The translations under genes were made by a program, and so were the position numbers. From Tenericutes bacterium HGW-Tenericutes-1 (GTDB taxonomy: Bacteria > Bacillota_I > Bacilli_A > Izemoplasmatales > Hujiaoplasmataceae), in assembly GCA_002839155.1 (NCBI GenBank), contig PGXM01000003.1:145389-209388 (forward strand): a stretch of 64,000 nt of DNA, given 5' to 3'. Positions 60,403 to 64,000 of this stretch are shown here, piece by piece; the first letter of the stretch is position 1, and each line of letters opens with the position of its first letter. The notes beneath the pieces were generated by a model. It did no database searches. It saw only the letters and a program-made list of their open reading frames with translations, and had not been told where the DNA came from.

Positions 60403-60428
60403 CACAGGTGGCCCAAAAGTCACCTGTG
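60403..60428 (+). repeat. Inverted repeat before the second tRNA-Ser
   Basis: CACAGGTG (60403-60410) and CACCTGTG (60421-60428), perfect 8-bp arms around a 10-nt loop, ending 7 nt before the tRNA. A weak -10 (TATACT, 60394-60399) precedes it. Confidence 0.6.
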
Positions 60429-60435
60429 TTATTAC

Positions 60436-60526
60436 GGAGGAGTACCCAAGTGGCTGAAGGGGCTGGCTTGGAAAGCTAGTAGATCGTTAATCCGGTGCGG
60501 GGGTTCGAATCCCCCTTCCTCCGCCA
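60436..60526 (+). tRNA. tRNA-Ser(GGA)
   Basis: Acceptor arms GGAGGAG and TTCCTCC, discriminator G and encoded CCA. The anticodon stem CTGGC/GCTAG encloses TTGGAAA with anticodon GGA (60470-60472), reading UCC/UCU. The long variable arm and the T-loop TTCGAAT fit a serine tRNA. Confidence 0.97.
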
Positions 60527-60530
60527 TATA

Positions 60531-60575
60531 TAATTATTAGGTTTGACTTTCAAAGAAATGTCAATACCTAATTAT
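60531..60575 (+). terminator. Hairpin after the tRNA pair
   Basis: TAATTATTAGGTTTGAC (60531-60547) and GTCAATACCTAATTA (60560-60574) form a long imperfect stem 4 nt after the tRNA. The T run is weak, so termination is likely but not certain. Confidence 0.55.
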
Positions 60576-60611
60576 ATATATTATGAACAAGATACAAAAC
60601 CATAGAGAAAA

Positions 60612-60632
60612 AATCACAAAAAGTGACTATTT
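60612..60632 (-). terminator. Terminator of the IS110 transposase
   Basis: On the minus strand AGTCAC, a TTTTT loop, GTGA and a T run, about 20-40 nt after the stop codon. Confidence 0.55.
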
Positions 60633-60651
60633 TATCAAAAGTATGGTAATA

Positions 60652-61875
60652 TTATTTTGTAAAAGTACGTTCGTACTTACACAGAGAGAATAAAATTCTA
60701 ATAAGTTTGGTGGACGACGCAATCACACTTTCCTTAGTAGATTTGTTCTCTTTTTCTTTTTTTGAAGTGTAGTAAATATTAATCGGATGTTCGGGATAGT
60801 TACTTCTTGAAGATTGAATAATGTTCATAATCACAGAATATAAAACTTTTCTAGCGAATGGATTTCCAGATTTCGTAATTTTACCATTGTAGAACGTTTT
60901 TCCAGATTGATAAACAGAAGGTTCAATACCGCAATAAGCATTGATTTGTTTATAGCTTCTAAATCTAGAAAATTCACCTATTTCAGCGATGAGTTGAGAA
61001 GCAGTTTGATCACCAATACCAGGAATAGAAGAGATATAGGTATATTCTTTGGTTTGTTTACCTAAGTGGATTAATCTTACTTTAGCCAATTCGTAGTGTC
61101 CCATGAATTCTTTAAGAATGATGATTGTTTGTTTTAAATTGTCGACTTCATTACTAGTGATAGAAACACCTGGATAGGCATCTTTAGAAATACTCTTTAG
61201 TTTGTTAGCTTCTTTTATTAAACGACTTTTATAACTCCGATTAAAGGTCAAATTCAGTATGCTTGCGATATGATCTACTCTCGTTTTCTGAATGAATTCA
61301 CTGTGGGGAAAATGTTCAAACAATGTAATGTACTTTAAACTATATTTGTCGCTCTTATCGGAATAAAATAATTCATGTTCTGGAACACAGATGTCTAGTA
61401 ATCTTGTATATCTATTTTTGATGGCTGTTAAAGCTTTTTCTAGACTGATTAGTTGTCTGTGTGCCGCTTGTAAATCGTCATATAGTCTACCTGTTTTTAT
61501 CGCATTACTTTTGATTTCTTCTTTGAAATAAGTTTCTGCGATTTTTATCGCATCTAAGCGGTCCGTCTTCGTTCTACGAAATGTTGTGGAACTTTTTTTA
61601 ACTAAATTGGGATTCACGACGATGACATCATAATCCTGTTCGAGAAAATATCTCATGACCGGATAATGATAAGTACTAGTTGATTCCATAAAGACAACAA
61701 TTTCTTTTTTTATTTCCTCCTTTCCAATGATTTGATCAATCATCTTGAAATGACTTAAAGTATGTTTGCATTCGATAGCATCGAGAATGACTTCTCCATG
61801 AATCGACTGAATATAAAACATACTTTTTCCTTTGGCTACGTCGATAGCTAATACATAATTTTTCTTTTCATTCAT
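60652..61875 (-). CDS. IS110-family transposase (DEDD recombinase)
   Basis: A 407-aa transposase. The N-terminal RuvC-like DEDD domain shows AIDVAKGK (D12), FMESTSTYHYP (E) and FRRTKTDRLDA (two Asp). The C-terminal Transposase_20 domain has SIPGIGDQTASQLIAEIGEF and INAYCGIEPSVYQSG, ending in ITKSGNPFARKVLY with the conserved Ser. IS110 enzymes use a bridge RNA encoded in the element to pair target and donor. The gene appears intact, with GAGAGGAG before ATG 61875. Its length and the long 5' non-coding flank favour the IS110 rather than IS1111 group. Confidence 0.93.
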   Translation of the reverse strand: MNEKKNYVLAIDVAKGKSMFYIQSIHGEVILDAIECKHTLSHFKMIDQIIGKEEIKKEIVVFMESTSTYHYPVMRYFLEQDYDVIVVNPNLVKKSSTTFRRTKTDRLDAIKIAETYFKEEIKSNAIKTGRLYDDLQAAHRQLISLEKALTAIKNRYTRLLDICVPEHELFYSDKSDKYSLKYITLFEHFPHSEFIQKTRVDHIASILNLTFNRSYKSRLIKEANKLKSISKDAYPGVSITSNEVDNLKQTIIILKEFMGHYELAKVRLIHLGKQTKEYTYISSIPGIGDQTASQLIAEIGEFSRFRSYKQINAYCGIEPSVYQSGKTFYNGKITKSGNPFARKVLYSVIMNIIQSSRSNYPEHPINIYYTSKKEKENKSTKESVIASSTKLIRILFSLCKYERTFTK

Positions 61876-61884
61876 TCAATCTCC

Positions 61885-62100
61885 TCTCTTAGTTTAAGCT
61901 TATACGTTTTTTCTCTTTCCAGTCATGCGTATTAAATGAGTTTCATCTATGATAGAATCTCCCAGCTTTCTCAATTGGAATATAAGAAAAAAGTATAAGT
62001 ATGTCTCTCAAACCTATGGATTCAATGACCCTTGATACAAACTGACATTACTTAAACTAGTTTCTGTTTAGGACTGTTGTCCTATAAAAAAAGTATACAC
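61885..62100 (-). ncRNA. Candidate IS110 bridge RNA region
   Basis: This 5' non-coding flank of the transposase (read on the minus strand) contains hairpins such as GGAC-aaca-GTCC (62071-62082) and TAAAC-agaaacta-GTTTA (62053-62070). IS110-group elements encode their bridge RNA at this place. Limits and loops were not resolved; 61876-62253 has no open frame of its own. Confidence 0.4.
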
Positions 62101-62253
62101 CAGACACAACGAATTGTTGATATCTAAATGTATACTCAAATCTTACATGATACAAAAGTATCAAGCCTTTTCATTTCAAAAACATAGGTAATCAATAGCA
62201 TCCACTTTCTTGATGCAGATAAATATTGTATAATTATTAAAAAGGAGATATTA

Positions 62254-62859
62254 ATGATGAATTGTATTGAAGAGTACGAAAAATACATAGCTAAAATTGG
62301 TGATAGAAAGTCATTATACCGATCAGTAGAAAGAACATTTAAAGTTAAGAAAGCTTTGTATCCGGGTAGCCACATAGATATAAGTGCTTCTTTAGTCATT
62401 CCTAATGTTACTTATATTGATAATTATAAGGGAACTATACAGTTTTTTAACCATATCAATGAAATCAAGAATTATATAAACTTAAACAAAGAATATCCTG
62501 AAGAATGCTCTATAGATTTTTTCGGGTTAGATTATAATGCAAATGTTCAGATAAAAAAAGTAGATATGTTAATATCACAATTTGCAGGATTTGTAGGACA
62601 AGCAACTAAAAAACATCTTAAAAAAGGCGGTATTTTACTTTGTAATGACAGCCATGGAGATGCTACATTAGCATATTTAGATGATGATTATGATTTCATA
62701 GGTGTCGTTGAATCTAATAATGCAATCATAACAAATGGACTCGAGAAATATTTTAAATTTACTAAAGAAAGACAAATAGATGTAAGTTTAGTGCTATCAA
62801 AAATGAAAGGACCAAGGTATAAATATCAACCTTATAATTATATTTTCATGTTGAAGTAA
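62254..62859 (+). CDS. Methyltransferase-fold-like orphan protein
   Basis: A 201-aa protein not firmly recognised. The central region looks like a Rossmann methyltransferase: ALYPGSHIDISASLVIPN in place of motif I, TYIDNYKG at the end of strand 2 and LKKGGILLCNDS, which resembles the strand-5 region. The canonical GxGxG is absent, so SAM binding is unproven. It lies between an IS110 element and a long non-coding stretch, and is likely accessory. AAGGAG is 6-7 nt before ATG 62254, and ATG 62257 is equally possible. TATAAT is at 62229-62234. Confidence 0.6.
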   Translation: MMNCIEEYEKYIAKIGDRKSLYRSVERTFKVKKALYPGSHIDISASLVIPNVTYIDNYKGTIQFFNHINEIKNYINLNKEYPEECSIDFFGLDYNANVQIKKVDMLISQFAGFVGQATKKHLKKGGILLCNDSHGDATLAYLDDDYDFIGVVESNNAIITNGLEKYFKFTKERQIDVSLVLSKMKGPRYKYQPYNYIFMLK

Positions 62860-63123
62860 ATATTTAATATTCACAAAGATTAGATTTTTGATAGAATAAT
62901 TTCAATAAAATTAGTGTTAGAATAAAAATATGAGTTCGATGCTACAAACTAAATAGTTAGTATTATTCCTTGGTTTTATTCATAAGAAATCATCAATAGA
63001 TACCTGCTTAACATAAAAAGACCCAAACAACGCCATTTTTATAGGGTACGTAATTATAGGACAAGGGTGCGTAAATTCTCACAATTGTATTAAAATAGGT
63101 TATACAACCCGTCTTACTAGAAT

Positions 63124-63152
63124 AGGTCTGATACACAAATCAGGCCTTTTTT
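63124..63152 (+). terminator. Orphan terminator
   Basis: AGGTCTGAT (63124-63132) pairs with ATCAGGCCT (63139-63147) with one G-U, then TTTTT. The nearest gene upstream ends 265 nt earlier. Confidence 0.75.
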
Positions 63153-63333
63153 GTGCTTTAATTTAGCCAAAATTTGCCAATTATCGGTCGATTATCTCGC
63201 TTTTCGCATAGTGATAGTATAATTTTACATGTTATATTGATTGGTAAATTGGATCTTGAACTTTATCGTTTACACGATTTCCTGATTTCATAAAGTCATT
63301 CTCAAGTACAAGATGGATAAATGAATATCCATA

Positions 63334-63342
63334 TGCTATAAT
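63334..63342 (+). promoter_or_regulatory. Extended -10 promoter of the small membrane protein
   Basis: TGCTATAAT at 63334-63342, about 25 nt before the ribosome site. Confidence 0.55.
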
Positions 63343-63373
63343 AATTACAAATATGATAGTGGGATGGTGTGGT

Positions 63374-63604
63374 ATGAAAAAAGCAGTGATTAACATTATT
63401 ATTAATATTCTTGGAGCTATCATTGTTTTTGTTATATTCGCATTCCATGAATTTTTAAATATGATTGTGACTTCCAGCAATGATCATCAGTATTTTTTAC
63501 TACCTTGGTGGGGTTGGGGTGCAATTGGATTGGTAACATTTGAGATTGTATTCTTCCTGGTGTTTTCAAAAAGAAAAAAAGCGGCACACCAGGATAATCT
63601 GTAA
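63374..63604 (+). CDS. Small two-helix membrane protein
   Basis: A 76-aa protein with two hydrophobic helices (about residues 4-27 and 45-67), an aromatic loop (FLLPWWGWGA) and a basic tail. No family recognised. ATG 63374 follows GGGATGG; the longer frame from 63353 would start in front of that site. It has its own promoter. Confidence 0.6.
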   Translation: MKKAVINIIINILGAIIVFVIFAFHEFLNMIVTSSNDHQYFLLPWWGWGAIGLVTFEIVFFLVFSKRKKAAHQDNL

Positions 63605-63659
63605 AAGGTTTATTCAACCACTCTCTACACTTGTCATTTTTGAACCTTTATTTATTTTT
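63604..63659 (+). terminator. Possible terminator after the small membrane gene
   Basis: AAAGGTT (63604-63610) and AACCTTT (63643-63649) with a 32-nt loop, then a T-rich stretch. Confidence 0.4.
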
Positions 63660-63706
63660 GTGAAATAATACAATAATTCAATTTATACATAAAAGAGGAA
63701 TATATA

Positions 63707-64000
63707 ATGAACATAACAATTGTCAATCTTCCTGAAATAGCAATCATAGGAAAATTGGGATTTTGTACGAAAGATAATAATATTGCTCCGGAACTTTGGA
63801 ACCGGGCAAATTCTCATTTTGCTGATGTTGTTCCATTAGGAATGAAGGAAAAAAATGGAAATTATGTTGGATTCTGGGGCGCAATGAGTGATGAAACTAT
63901 GTCATTTCTACCTTGGACTGATGATTTTTCTAGAGGATATTATCTTGCAGGAATTGAAGTATATAAGGATACTACAGTACCTAATGGTTGGACTAAGTGG
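63707..64000 (+). CDS. GyrI-like/effector-binding-domain protein, N-terminal part (3'-truncated by window edge)
   Basis: Ninety-eight codons are open to the end of the window. The sequence MNITIVNLPEIAIIGKLG, then ELWNRANSHFADV, GFWGAMSD and YYLAGIEVYKD fits the stand-alone AraC-type effector-binding (GyrI-like/SOUL) fold that binds small hydrophobic ligands. No DNA-binding domain is seen at the N-terminus. AGAGGAA (63694-63700) sets the start. The ligand and role are unknown. Confidence 0.72.
   Translation, partial: MNITIVNLPEIAIIGKLGFCTKDNNIAPELWNRANSHFADVVPLGMKEKNGNYVGFWGAMSDETMSFLPWTDDFSRGYYLAGIEVYKDTTVPNGWTKW

Larger units (their letters stand above)
60583..62105 (-). mobile_element. 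IS110-family insertion sequence (ends approximate)
   Basis: The unit comprises the transposase gene, a short 3' flank (about 70 nt) and a longer non-coding 5' flank (about 230 nt). IS110 elements lack terminal inverted repeats and target duplications, so the ends cannot be fixed without an empty site. It lies just downstream of the tRNA-Ser pair. Confidence 0.6.
62860..63373 (+). other. Non-coding stretch with orphan terminator and short direct repeats
   Basis: No credible open frame in 514 nt. It holds two imperfect 12-13 bp direct repeats, GGGTACGTAATT (63044) and GGGTGCGTAAATT (63065), 21 bp apart. A terminator (63124-63152) has no gene before it. A TATAAT-like box lies near 63217, and an extended -10, TGCTATAAT, at 63334-63342 serves the next gene. 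It could be a gene remnant or carry a small RNA. Confidence 0.5.

Noticed and set aside
60652..61875. Disrupted gene at the IS110 insertion site
   Set aside because: No gene fragments matching across 60583 and 62105 were seen; the flanks are non-coding on both sides.
62136..62399. Minus-strand 87-aa frame
   Set aside because: Overlaps the better-supported gene at 62254 and runs through its promoter.
63232..63480. Minus-strand 82-aa hydrophobic frame
   Set aside because: About half of it is antisense to the plus-strand two-helix gene, and it has no convincing ribosome site; hydrophobicity on both strands is expected from this codon bias.

Overview
The window is AT-rich chromosomal DNA of a low-GC, Gram-positive-type bacterium (Bacillota/Mycoplasmatota). 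UGA is used as a stop codon (for example at 1978-1980) and tryptophan is UGG, so this is not a Mycoplasma/Spiroplasma-type code. HPr kinase, RNase M5, WhiA, YutD, PyrR, CdaA and an ANTAR-glnA pair are Bacillota markers. The MEP isoprenoid genes ispD/ispF, secreted GH16 lipoproteins and a modest gene set would fit a free-living, possibly aquatic or sediment, deep-branching relative of the mollicutes. No rRNA is present, so the genus cannot be fixed. Nearly every gene has a GGAGG/GAGGTG ribosome site, and many promoters are extended -10 elements (TGnTATAAT) placed so close to the start that the 5' leader is only about 10-25 nt.

Layout. 1-9000: end of mfd, then yaaA-recF-gyrB-gyrA-serS, an origin-type cluster lacking dnaA/dnaN. 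9000-13500: HIT protein and PpaX-like phosphatase (minus strand), lipid kinase, rnmV-rsmA (rRNA maturation), EamA exporter. 13500-16100: two tandem GH16 glucanase lipoproteins. 16100-19930: pyrR-glyA, then an ANTAR regulator and glnA with a structured leader. 19930-23830: hslO (minus), dus, SGNH esterase, hflX (minus). 23900-34130: YfhO/GtrB/GtrA cell-envelope glycosylation set, the diadenylate cyclase cdaA, an unusual FAD-SCP2-like membrane fusion protein, a PAS/degenerate-GGDEF membrane protein, and ispD-ispF. 34200-38130: yutD, NifU-like, PgpA-like, S1 protein, pgi, a second lipid kinase. 38300-42700: tsaE-tsaB-rimI-tsaD (t6A modification), glnS, a small membrane protein. 42790-49850: pcrA-ligA and uvrA. 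49900-55520: hprK, an Lgt that carries its own lipobox and extracellular domain, trxB, whiA, acpS, a membrane thioredoxin. 55600-60210: tex, an active-type diguanylate cyclase, a membrane protein.

The last 4 kb is accessory: two tRNA-Ser genes with inverted repeats just upstream of each, an IS110-family element with a roughly 230-nt non-coding 5' region that is a candidate bridge RNA, a methyltransferase-like orphan, a 514-nt non-coding stretch with an orphan terminator, a two-TM peptide and the start of a GyrI-like effector-binding protein.

The most unusual items are the lipoprotein-Lgt fusion (51425-52699), the FAD/SCP2/6-TM fusion beside cdaA (29411-31759), the pseudo-receiver ANTAR protein with an ANTAR-type hexaloop hairpin at the 5' end of the glnA transcript (17865-18551), and the IS110 candidate bridge-RNA region.
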